Shown one piece after another: positions 1 through 5,174 of a stretch of 5,380 bases of DNA. Below the pieces are notes generated by a model, which was given only the letters and a program-made list of their open reading frames with translations, did no database searches and was not told where the DNA came from. Location of the stretch: assembly GCA_959606905.1 (NCBI GenBank), contig CAUHML010000203.1:1-5380 (forward strand). Direction: 5' to 3'. The stretch's first letter is position 1; every line of letters starts with the position of its first letter. The translations under genes and the position numbers were made by a program. The DNA comes from an uncultured Bacteroides sp. Its GTDB lineage: Bacteria > Bacteroidota > Bacteroidia > Bacteroidales > Bacteroidaceae.

Positions 1-59
1 GCAGCGCGGAATACGAAACGTCCGATACGTCCGAATCCATTAATACCTACTTTAATCAT
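1..59 (-). CDS. gap: glyceraldehyde-3-phosphate dehydrogenase, N-terminal fragment (cut by window edge)
   Basis: Only the first 19 codons are inside the window. They read MIKVGINGFGRIGRFVFRA, the start of the NAD-binding Rossmann fold of GAPDH with its glycine-rich dinucleotide loop GxGxxG (INGFGRIGR). The family enzyme is cytosolic and converts glyceraldehyde 3-phosphate, NAD and phosphate to 1,3-bisphosphoglycerate in glycolysis. The start is the ATG at 59-57. It is preceded by an A-rich stretch rather than a Shine-Dalgarno, as is usual in Bacteroides. The gene is divergent from mscL and has its own predicted promoter about 85 bases upstream, which implies a leader of roughly 75 bases. The catalytic cysteine and the rest of the protein lie outside the window, so intactness cannot be judged. 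Confidence 0.95.
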   Translation of the reverse strand, partial: MIKVGINGFGRIGRFVFRA

Positions 60-141
60 TTTGTTTAAACTTTTAAGGGTTTTATAATGTTTAAAAATAA
101 ACTTTCGCCTATAAACTGCATTTCTTTATCGAATTGCGGTG

Positions 142-177
142 CAAAAGTAAGAAAATGTTTTTATATTCGTATCCAAA
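142..177 (-). promoter_or_regulatory. predicted Bacteroides-type promoter of gap
   Basis: On the minus strand, TACTTTTG at 149-142 matches the Bacteroides -7 consensus TAnnTTTG exactly. A TTTG at 177-174 could be the -33 box, but the 24-base spacer is longer than the usual 19-21. Transcription would start near 135. The same -7 octamer precedes the Crp/Fnr-like gene at 4053-4060. Confidence 0.5.
162..169 (+). promoter_or_regulatory. possible -7 box of mscL
   Basis: TATATTCG matches TAnnTTTG at all fixed positions but one and lies 31 bases before the mscL ATG, giving a plausible short leader. The nearest upstream TTG (134-136) is 25 bases away, so the -33 box is poor. It overlaps the gap promoter on the other strand, so the two divergent promoters may compete. 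This is a weak call. Confidence 0.3.
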
Positions 178-200
178 ATCATAATTAAATAATTGAAAAG

Positions 201-635
201 ATGGGAAAAAGTTCATTTTTACAGGAATTTAAGGCTTTTGCCATGAAAGGCAATGTGGTCGATATGGCTGTCGGTGTTATCATTGGAGGTGCGTTTGGCA
301 AGATTGTATCTTCAGTTGTGGCTGATGTGATAATGCCTCCTTTGGGCTTGCTGATAGGCGGTGTGAATTTCACCGATTTAAAATGGGTGATGAAGCCTGC
401 CGAAGTAGTGGACGGTAAGGAAATAGCCGCTGTAACACTGAATTACGGAAATTTCCTGCAAGCCACTTTCGACTTTCTCATTATCGCTTTTTCTATCTTT
501 ATGTTTATTAAGCTGATAACCAAGCTGACGGAAAAGAAAAAAGCGGAAACGCCTGCTGCTCCTCCTGCACCGCCCGTACTGAGTAAGGAAGAAGTGCTGT
601 TGACGGAAATTCGTGATATATTGAAAGAAAAATAA
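201..635 (+). CDS. mscL: large-conductance mechanosensitive channel MscL
   Basis: The 144-residue product is close to the family norm (E. coli 136). MscL forms a homopentameric inner-membrane pore that opens under membrane tension and releases solutes during hypo-osmotic shock. The N-terminal amphipathic helix is followed by the signature [20 protein letters not shown] (residues 17-36), which begins the pore-lining TM1 (about 18-47, ending [10 protein letters not shown]). A periplasmic loop covers about 53-82, and TM2 is about 84-106 ([17 protein letters not shown]). A basic patch (KKK, 112-114), a proline/alanine linker (117-125) and a C-terminal helix, [16 protein letters not shown], follow as in E. 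coli. The start is the only ATG before the conserved region and has no clear Shine-Dalgarno. The gene stands alone: divergent from gap, convergent with the next gene, and ended by the hairpin at 675-716. I see no defect. Confidence 0.97.
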   Translation: MGKSSFLQEFKAFAMKGNVVDMAVGVIIGGAFGKIVSSVVADVIMPPLGLLIGGVNFTDLKWVMKPAEVVDGKEIAAVTLNYGNFLQATFDFLIIAFSIFMFIKLITKLTEKKKAETPAAPPAPPVLSKEEVLLTEIRDILKEK

Positions 636-674
636 TCACGTTTTTTTATTTAAATAATAAAGAAATTCATATAT

Positions 675-716
675 AAATATCCTCGGAAGATGGTAATGCT
701 TCTTTCGAGGATATTT
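675..716. terminator. hairpin terminator shared by mscL and the convergent unknown gene
   Basis: Bases 675-690 pair with 701-716 in a 16-bp stem with a single G-T wobble (686/705) and a 10-base loop. The base of the stem is AAATATCCTCG/CGAGGATATTT. It lies 39 bases after the mscL stop and 30 bases beyond the stop of the minus-strand gene. The flanks are T-rich on either reading, but no long uninterrupted U-tract follows. It probably serves both genes. Confidence 0.8.
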
Positions 717-746
717 GATTTTATAGGATTAAAAAAGGATTATTGC

Positions 747-1460
747 CTAGTCTTCTTTCAGGTTGTACTTCAATCTCTGATATTTACGAATTGTTTCCCG
801 TTGAAGACTTTCAAGTGTACTGATCTCTATGGATAGTTGGTGGAGCTTGGGATCGGTCTCTTTGAGAATTCGTGCTGTTTTATAATCATAGATTTCCGGT
901 ACAACTTCCTGGTTTCTTTTACATTCGTCCAGTAGATAGGAAGCACAGGCTATATAATGCTCTTTGAAGGCTTTGCGCTTTTTTTCGAGCAGCGGACGGT
1001 AAGCCTTATCCTCATTGTATATGCGTTGATAGAAACCGTCCAAGGCAACTTTGCGGTCTTTTTTCTGTTCCGTATTGATGGCTCTTTTATATAAAGAATC
1101 GAGGGTGATATACTCCGGGTAGGATGTCAATAGTGCTTCAAGTTCTTTTTTAGCCTTTTCGTAGGCTAATCTTTGAGGTTCCAGTTCTTCCGGTTTTATG
1201 GTAGTGGCAAGTTGTATCAACCGGGGTTCGCGGTTGAAGTTGGTGATTTTGTAGAGTTTCTTGCAATATTCAATGTATTTTTCTGTTATTTCCCAATTGT
1301 ACTGCAAAGTTTTTTCTTGCAAATCAGTCTGTATGCTTGTCAGAGCATTTTCTAATTGAGCAATTTCAATTTGTAGCGAATCTGCTTTGGAAAGGGGCTG
1401 TGCTGCTATCGGCAATAGGCAGTAAAGTGTAAGGACCGCTGATAGGATGTTTCTTTTCAT
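747..1460 (-). CDS. unrecognised exported coiled-coil protein
   Basis: I do not recognise a family. The 237-residue product begins with a clear signal peptide: basic MKRN, a hydrophobic core of about residues 5-18, then PIAA before Q21, so signal peptidase I cleavage after A20 is likely. C14 sits inside the hydrophobic core without a good lipobox, so a lipoprotein is less likely. The mature part is highly charged and helical. Heptad-like stretches lie at about 26-60, 95-112 and 205-235 (starting HQLSIEISTLESL), with a Lys/Arg-rich helix at 155-185. No catalytic motif is evident. In a Gram-negative host it should reach the periplasm or outer membrane, where such helical proteins often act as scaffolds or partners; that role is inference. 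It has its own promoter (1492-1522), ends at the shared hairpin, and is divergent from guaA without any functional link to it. Coding is supported by the signal peptide, the promoter and the uninterrupted length. Confidence 0.85.
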   Translation of the reverse strand: MKRNILSAVLTLYCLLPIAAQPLSKADSLQIEIAQLENALTSIQTDLQEKTLQYNWEITEKYIEYCKKLYKITNFNREPRLIQLATTIKPEELEPQRLAYEKAKKELEALLTSYPEYITLDSLYKRAINTEQKKDRKVALDGFYQRIYNEDKAYRPLLEKKRKAFKEHYIACASYLLDECKRNQEVVPEIYDYKTARILKETDPKLHQLSIEISTLESLQRETIRKYQRLKYNLKED

Positions 1461-1491
1461 GATACTTAGATATTTGGTTTAGTAACAGAGA

Positions 1492-1522
1492 CAAATATAA
1501 ATTCTTTATTTTATAAATCCAA
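1492..1522 (-). promoter_or_regulatory. predicted Bacteroides-type promoter of the exported coiled-coil gene
   Basis: TATATTTG at 1499-1492 (minus) is an exact TAnnTTTG -7 box. TTG at 1522-1520 sits 20 bases upstream, the expected -33 spacing. The ATG at 1460 is 31 bases downstream of the -7 box, so the leader would be about 25 bases. It supports the chosen start. Confidence 0.7.
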
Positions 1523-1580
1523 CAAATCCTTTAGTTTCTTGAAAGATAAGCGGTGCAGGTGTTTTCCGTTCTCTGTATAT

Positions 1581-1646
1581 TGCCGTATTTTGTTTTTTGC
1601 TCTGAACAAATTTTGCCATATTTTGCTTTCTGCTCTAAACAAATTC
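1581..1646 (+). repeat. two tandem 33-bp imperfect direct repeats upstream of guaA
   Basis: Unit 1 is 1581-1613 and unit 2 is 1614-1646, directly abutting. They agree at 28 of 33 positions and all five differences are transitions (1585/1618, 1593/1626, 1597/1630, 1604/1637, 1613/1646). Each unit contains TATTTTG followed by GCTCTRAACAAATT. In unit 1 the sequence TTTGCTCTGAACAAA (1596-1610) is an imperfect palindrome with one mismatched pair; unit 2 is less symmetric. Unit 2 overlaps the -33 box and spacer of the predicted guaA promoter. Confidence 0.85.
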
Positions 1647-1655
1647 GTATCTTTG
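1622..1655 (+). promoter_or_regulatory. predicted Bacteroides-type promoter of guaA
   Basis: TATCTTTG at 1648-1655 is an exact TAnnTTTG -7 box. TTTG at 1622-1625 is a candidate -33 box with a 22-base spacer, slightly long. Transcription would start near 1662, about 23 bases before the guaA ATG. The -33 box and the spacer lie within the second 33-bp repeat. Confidence 0.65.
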
Positions 1656-1684
1656 TGCTCCAAATTACTAACACCTCTGTTTCT

Positions 1685-3238
1685 ATGCAAGAAAAGATTA
1701 TTATTCTTGATTTCGGCTCACAGACCACGCAGCTTATCGGTCGCCGTGTTCGCGAGTTGAATGTATATTGTGAAATTGTGCCTTACAACAAATTTCCTCA
1801 GGGAGATGCGAGTGTAAAAGGAGTTATTCTTTCAGGTAGTCCATTTTCCGTATATGACGAAAGTGCGTTTAAGATAGATTTAAACGAAATCCGTGGTAAA
1901 TATCCTATATTGGGAATCTGCTACGGTGCACAGTTTATAGCCTATACCAACGGCGGTAAGGTTGAACCTGCGGGTAGCCGTGAATATGGACGGGCGCATT
2001 TAGCTTCTTTTGATAAAAACAATGTGCTTTTTAAGGGAGTAAAGGAAAATACTCAAGTGTGGATGAGTCATGGCGATACTATTACTGCTATTCCTGAAAG
2101 CTTCAAGACTATAGCTTCTACGGATAAAGTGAAGATTGCCGCTTATCAGGTGGAAGGAGAGAAAATGTGGGGTGTACAATTCCATCCGGAAGTATTCCAT
2201 AGTGAGGACGGTACACAGATGCTGAAAAACTTTGTAGTGGAAGTCTGCGGTTGCAGGCAAGACTGGAGCGCAGCTTCGTTTATCGAAACTACGGTTGCCC
2301 AGTTGAAGGAACAATTGGGGGATGATAAAGTCGTGCTCGGTTTGAGCGGTGGCGTTGACTCTTCTGTTGCTGCTGTATTGCTGAATCGTGCTATCGGAAA
2401 GAATTTAACTTGTATTTTTGTGGATCATGGCATGCTGCGCAAAGATGAATTTAAAAATGTATTGCACGATTATGAATGTCTTGGTCTGAATGTTATCGGA
2501 GTGGATGCAAGCGCTAAATTCTTTGCGGAATTGGCAGGAGTGACCGAACCTGAAAAGAAGCGTAAGATTATAGGTAAGGGTTTCATTGATGTATTCGATG
2601 AAGAGGCTCATAAGATTAAAGATGTGAAATGGCTGGCTCAAGGAACGATCTATCCGGACTGCATCGAGTCGCTTTCTATTACCGGAACTGTAATCAAGAG
2701 TCATCATAATGTAGGTGGACTTCCTGAAAAAATGAATCTGAAATTGTGCGAACCCTTGCGACTGTTGTTTAAAGATGAGGTTCGCCGTGTAGGACGTGAG
2801 TTGGGCATGCCGGAGCATTTGATTACCCGTCATCCTTTCCCCGGTCCGGGATTGGCTGTTCGTATTTTGGGTGATATAACTCCGGAAAAGGTGAGTATCC
2901 TGCAAGATGCGGATGATATTTTTATTCAGGGATTGCGCAATTGGAAAGTGAAAGATGCCGGAGGAAATGAGACAACTCTTTATCATCAGGTATGGCAGGC
3001 AGGGGTTATTTTACTTCCTGTGCAGTCTGTAGGCGTAATGGGCGATGAACGTACATATGAACGTGCGGTCGCTTTACGTGCTGTTACTTCTACAGACGCA
3101 ATGACTGCAGACTGGGCGCATTTGCCTTACGAATTTTTGGGCAAGGTTTCCAATGACATTATTAATAAGGTGAAAGGTGTAAACCGTGTAACCTATGATA
3201 TATCGTCAAAACCGCCTTCCACAATTGAATGGGAGTAA
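1685..3238 (+). CDS. guaA: GMP synthase (glutamine-hydrolysing)
   Basis: The 517-residue enzyme (E. coli 525) aminates XMP to GMP with ATP and glutamine, the last step of guanine nucleotide synthesis in the cytosol. Residues 1-190 are a class I glutamine amidotransferase with nucleophile Cys79 (GICYGAQ) and the partner His167/Glu169 (QFHPEV). Residues about 195-390 are the ATP-pyrophosphatase domain with P-loop SGGVDSS (221-227), [10 protein letters not shown] (338-347) and [11 protein letters not shown] (383-393). The C-terminal dimerisation domain ends with KPPSTIEWE. The frame is open back to an ATG at 1553, but that start would put the promoter and the repeats inside the gene and add 44 residues unlike the family. 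The ATG at 1685 begins [13 protein letters not shown], the normal GuaA start. It is monocistronic, ending at the hairpin at 3275-3316. All key residues are present. Confidence 0.98.
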   Translation: MQEKIIILDFGSQTTQLIGRRVRELNVYCEIVPYNKFPQGDASVKGVILSGSPFSVYDESAFKIDLNEIRGKYPILGICYGAQFIAYTNGGKVEPAGSREYGRAHLASFDKNNVLFKGVKENTQVWMSHGDTITAIPESFKTIASTDKVKIAAYQVEGEKMWGVQFHPEVFHSEDGTQMLKNFVVEVCGCRQDWSAASFIETTVAQLKEQLGDDKVVLGLSGGVDSSVAAVLLNRAIGKNLTCIFVDHGMLRKDEFKNVLHDYECLGLNVIGVDASAKFFAELAGVTEPEKKRKIIGKGFIDVFDEEAHKIKDVKWLAQGTIYPDCIESLSITGTVIKSHHNVGGLPEKMNLKLCEPLRLLFKDEVRRVGRELGMPEHLITRHPFPGPGLAVRILGDITPEKVSILQDADDIFIQGLRNWKVKDAGGNETTLYHQVWQAGVILLPVQSVGVMGDERTYERAVALRAVTSTDAMTADWAHLPYEFLGKVSNDIINKVKGVNRVTYDISSKPPSTIEWE

Positions 3239-3274
3239 AAACGGTTGCTGAAGATATATTAAAGCAAAGATTAT

Positions 3275-3316
3275 GAAGTGAACCCCGAAAGTTATTTAAT
3301 TTTCGGGGTTCATTTC
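3275..3316. terminator. strong hairpin terminator between guaA and the Crp/Fnr-like gene
   Basis: Bases 3275-3290 pair with 3301-3316 in a 16-bp stem containing CCCC/GGGG, with one G-T wobble (3278/3313). Bases 3291-3294 and 3297-3300 could extend it inward. An outer 8-bp complement (3267-3274 with 3323-3330) continues the stem across a 6-base bulge. It lies 36 bases after the guaA stop and 44 bases beyond the stop of the convergent gene. T-rich sequence follows on the plus strand, and the minus-strand reading is also moderately T-rich, so it probably ends both transcripts. Confidence 0.85.
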
Positions 3317-3360
3317 ATTTTAATAATCTTCTTGAAGATATTTGCATTTTATGTACTTGG

Positions 3361-4026
3361 TCAGTTTATCAAATTTTCAACATTAGGCAGTATGATTTCC
3401 CCGCGGTGTAATTCAACCAATCCTTTTGTTTGCATAGTATTGAGGGCTTTTGACACTCCTGTTCGGGTTTCGTTGATGATTTGAGCCAAATCCTCCATTT
3501 TTATTTTCAATATTTTTTCGCCCGACAGCCGTTCTGTATGACTGAGGATGAAATGGATAATGCGGCTTTCGGGACTATTGCCGAATACAGCCCATAAGCG
3601 GTTGTGCAGCATTTGAGTGCGGTTACTGATGATATTCATGTAATTCAAGCGGAATATTTCGTAGTTGAAGAGCTCTTTCACTACAAATGCTTTGCTGATG
3701 CTGACCGTATGCACTTCGGTTCTTGCCCGATATGTAGAAGCATAATGCGTTTTCATGCCGAATATGGAGTGAGCCTCAATCAGGAAAGGGGCTGGAAAAT
3801 ATTCGGTGAAGCAGTAAGAAGAATCGGCGGATGATGTGGAAGATGCAATTTCTCCTTTTAGGACGAAGACCAGTTCATGACAGGCGCCCCCCTCTTTTAA
3901 AAGAAGCTCACCTGGCTTATATTTTGTGAAGTACAATTTGACCTTTTCCAAAATACGGGTGAAGTCTTCTTGGGCAAGTCCTTGAAACAGGGGTAATTGT
4001 AATAACGTATCAAACATTGTTTCCAT
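3361..4026 (-). CDS. Crp/Fnr-family transcriptional regulator
   Basis: The 221-residue product has the Crp/Fnr layout. An N-terminal cyclic-nucleotide-binding-like beta-roll covers about 12-115 (LFQGLAQEDFTRIL, then KPGELLLKEGGACHELVFVLKGEI at 38-61). A dimerisation helix covers about 117-148. A winged helix-turn-helix covers about 173-215 (MEDLAQIINETRTGVSKALN, then LVELHRGEIIL as the wing). The usual phosphate-binding cassette FGE...RSA is not recognisable, since the equivalent stretch (about 88-105) has IFGMKTHYASTYRARTE, so cAMP binding is doubtful. The only cysteines are 49 and 72, so there is no FNR-type iron-sulfur cluster. Ligand and targets are unknown. The start at 4026 fits a promoter about 27 bases upstream; M4 is a possible alternative start. 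It is divergent from the MarC-family gene across 176 bases, which makes that gene and itself the first candidates for control. Confidence 0.93.
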   Translation of the reverse strand: METMFDTLLQLPLFQGLAQEDFTRILEKVKLYFTKYKPGELLLKEGGACHELVFVLKGEIASSTSSADSSYCFTEYFPAPFLIEAHSIFGMKTHYASTYRARTEVHTVSISKAFVVKELFNYEIFRLNYMNIISNRTQMLHNRLWAVFGNSPESRIIHFILSHTERLSGEKILKIKMEDLAQIINETRTGVSKALNTMQTKGLVELHRGEIILPNVENLIN

Positions 4027-4052
4027 ATCATTCTCATCTTCTGGTTTAAGAA

Positions 4053-4084
4053 CAAAAGTAGATATAATCGAACTCTGCCGTAAA
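4053..4084 (-). promoter_or_regulatory. predicted Bacteroides-type promoter of the Crp/Fnr-like gene
   Basis: TACTTTTG at 4060-4053 (minus) is an exact TAnnTTTG -7 box. TTTA at 4084-4081 is a one-mismatch -33 box at a 20-base spacing. The predicted transcription start is near 4046, about 20 bases before the start codon. Confidence 0.6.
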
Positions 4085-4114
4085 CACTTGCCCTTTCTTT
4101 TTGTTTTTTTTATT

Positions 4115-4151
4115 ATTTCTTAAACGTGCTACTCATTCACTTTTAAGAAAT
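4115..4151. repeat. 37-bp imperfect inverted repeat between divergent promoters (candidate operator)
   Basis: ATTTCTTAAA (4115-4124) is the exact complement of TTTAAGAAAT (4142-4151). Inside it, after one mismatch (4125/4141), GTG (4126-4128) pairs with CAC (4138-4140) around a 9-base centre. The dyad ends one base into the stretch TTTTG that holds the MarC -33 box (4152-4155) and lies 30 bases upstream of the regulator's -33 box. The position fits a regulatory site; the binding protein is unknown. Confidence 0.5.
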
Positions 4152-4183
4152 TTTGCGAAATACATAAAAATAGATTATTTTTG
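4152..4183 (+). promoter_or_regulatory. predicted Bacteroides-type promoter of the MarC-family gene
   Basis: TTTG at 4152-4155, a 20-base spacer and TATTTTTG at 4176-4183 match the Bacteroides consensus in both boxes and spacing. Transcription would start near 4190, giving a leader of only about 13 bases. It rules out the longer open frame that begins at 4101. Confidence 0.75.
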
Positions 4184-4190
4184 TAGAAAA

Positions 4191-4197
4191 AAGGAGG
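4191..4197 (+). promoter_or_regulatory. strong Shine-Dalgarno that decides the MarC-family start
   Basis: AAGGAGG lies five bases before the ATG at 4203, a near-perfect anti-16S match. None of the other starts in the window has one. It fixes the start at 4203 rather than at the in-frame ATG at 4101. Confidence 0.85.
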
Positions 4198-4202
4198 GAC
4201 AT

Positions 4203-4799
4203 ATGTTTTCAGCATTTAATTGGCAGCAGATGACCAGTGCTTTTATCGTGCTGTTTGCCGTGATAGATATTATAGGCTCTATTCCTATTATTATCAATTT
4301 GAAAGAAAAGGGGAAAGATGTAAATGCGCTGAAAGCTACATTAATATCGTTTGCCTTGCTGATAGGATTCTTTTATGCGGGTGATATGATGCTGAAATTG
4401 TTTCATGTGGACATTGAGTCATTTGCGGTGGCCGGTGCGTTTGTTATTTTTCTGATGTCGCTGGAAATGATTCTTGATATTGAAATCTTTAAAAACCAGG
4501 GGCCGATTAAAGAAGCAACGCTGGTTCCGCTGGTCTTTCCGCTATTGGCAGGAGCGGGAGCCTTTACAACTTTACTCTCTTTGCGTGCAGAATATGCCAG
4601 TATCAATATTATCATTGCATTAGTCTTGAATATGATATGGGTATATTTTGTTGTCAGCATGACCGGGAGGGTAGAACGTTTTTTGGGTAAAGGCGGCATT
4701 TATATTATCCGTAAATTTTTTGGCATTATCCTGTTAGCAATTTCAGTGCGTTTGTTTATGGCAAATATTTCATTGCTGTTGGACAGCTTTCGTCATTAG
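4203..4799 (+). CDS. MarC-family (UPF0056) integral membrane protein
   Basis: The 198-residue product is the usual size of MarC-family proteins (about 200). It is very hydrophobic, with six likely membrane helices at about 10-32, 44-66, 73-93, 105-127, 133-154 and 168-190. Family features visible are FAVIDIIGSIPI in helix 1, the ESFAVAGAFVIFLMSLEMI segment (72-90), VPLVFPLLAGAGAFTTLL (108-125, where many members have AGPG) and the closing RKFFGIILLAISVRLFM. The protein should sit in the inner membrane. The family was once linked to multiple antibiotic resistance by operon context in E. coli, but that link is not supported, and the transported substrate, if any, is uncertain. It is preceded by a consensus promoter and a strong Shine-Dalgarno, and is divergent from a Crp/Fnr-like regulator. 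I see no clear terminator after it, only a pyrimidine-rich run at 4800-4817. Confidence 0.93.
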   Translation: MFSAFNWQQMTSAFIVLFAVIDIIGSIPIIINLKEKGKDVNALKATLISFALLIGFFYAGDMMLKLFHVDIESFAVAGAFVIFLMSLEMILDIEIFKNQGPIKEATLVPLVFPLLAGAGAFTTLLSLRAEYASINIIIALVLNMIWVYFVVSMTGRVERFLGKGGIYIIRKFFGIILLAISVRLFMANISLLLDSFRH

Positions 4800-5080
4800 T
4801 TCTTCTTTTCTTTTTCCTGTGTAGAAGGAATTGTAACAGCTTTCCATAAAGAAAGATATTGAAAGGCATCATAGGGCAACTTACCGTGTGTTGAAATTCC
4901 CGGTCTATCCCTGCTTCTAAGAATCCAAGCGTGGATGAAGCGAATAAATAAAGATAGTGGTATACCATCGCCAGAACTATTTGTAGCCCGTCATGCTTCC
5001 TATATTGTACAGGGATTTATCATTTTCGTACAATGCTTTGGATTATTTGCTTGAAAAGCGAAAAAAAAAAGACTTTTTAT
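4800..5080. other. long spacer with no confident gene; possible decayed coding remnant
   Basis: This stretch after the MarC-family gene holds no open frame with a convincing start and family match. On the minus strand, one frame is open from a stop near 4990 to a stop at 4798-4796 and reads plausibly (ending with LPYDAFQYLSLWKAVTIP and a Lys/Glu tail) but has no start codon. A second minus frame starts at 4968 (MVYHYLYLFASS) but runs into marC. A third gives a short tail, ending NIGSMTGYK at 4987. These may be chance or remnants of one degraded gene. Small symmetric elements are a palindrome TGGTATACCA (4958-4967) and arms ATTGTAC/GTACAAT (5004-5010 with 5028-5034). A run of ten A (5061-5070) precedes the next promoter. 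Confidence 0.3.
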
Positions 5081-5110
5081 TTTGCGTGTAGGCTTTAATT
5101 CGTATTTTTG
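5081..5110 (+). promoter_or_regulatory. predicted Bacteroides-type promoter of the debranching enzyme gene
   Basis: TATTTTTG at 5103-5110 is an exact -7 box, identical to that of the MarC-family gene. TTTG at 5081-5084 is the -33 box with an 18-base spacer, one short of usual. Transcription would start near 5117, giving a leader of about 58 bases. A ten-A run at 5061-5070 lies just upstream and could act as an UP-like or bent element. Confidence 0.6.
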
Positions 5111-5142
5111 GGCATTGCTACAAGCTTTGTAGCGCATATGCC
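5111..5142 (+). repeat. hairpin or dyad at the predicted transcript start of the debranching enzyme gene
   Basis: GCTACAA (5117-5123) pairs perfectly with TTGTAGC (5127-5133) around a three-base loop. GGCAT (5111-5115) pairs with ATGCC (5138-5142) outside an asymmetric internal loop (one base against four). It starts right after the -7 box, so it could be a 5'-end RNA stem or a DNA operator over the start site. It is 32 bases before the ATG, too far to hide it directly. Confidence 0.5.
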
Positions 5143-5174
5143 TGAAATAATTAACCTTTAAATAATGCACAACT

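Noticed and set aside
63..70. Palindrome GTTTAAAC near the gap start
   Set aside because: A short AT-rich palindrome is expected by chance in this AT-rich leader, and it has no partner site.
1581..1646. CRISPR-like direct repeats
   Set aside because: There are only two units, they abut with no spacer between them, and no cas gene is near.
1553..1684. Upstream extension of the guaA frame by 44 codons from the ATG at 1553
   Set aside because: It would include the predicted promoter and the tandem repeats and adds residues not seen in GuaA proteins. The family start [13 protein letters not shown] begins at 1685.
1531..1728. Minus-strand open frame with repeated EQKAKYG/EQKTKYG peptide
   Set aside because: The peptide repeat is only the translation of the 33-bp DNA repeat in the guaA upstream region, and the frame overlaps the guaA start.
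2405..2986. Minus-strand open frame of 193 codons inside guaA
   Set aside because: It lies entirely opposite the conserved ATP-pyrophosphatase domain of guaA, has no promoter or family motif, and is a shadow of that gene.
4101..4202. Longer MarC-family protein starting at the ATG at 4101
   Set aside because: The extension covers the dyad, a consensus promoter and a strong Shine-Dalgarno that points to the ATG at 4203. The added residues are unlike the family.
4756..4968. Minus-strand 70-codon open frame starting MVYHYLYLF
   Set aside because: It runs into the end of the MarC-family gene, has no recognisable promoter or family, and is better treated as part of the possible remnant.
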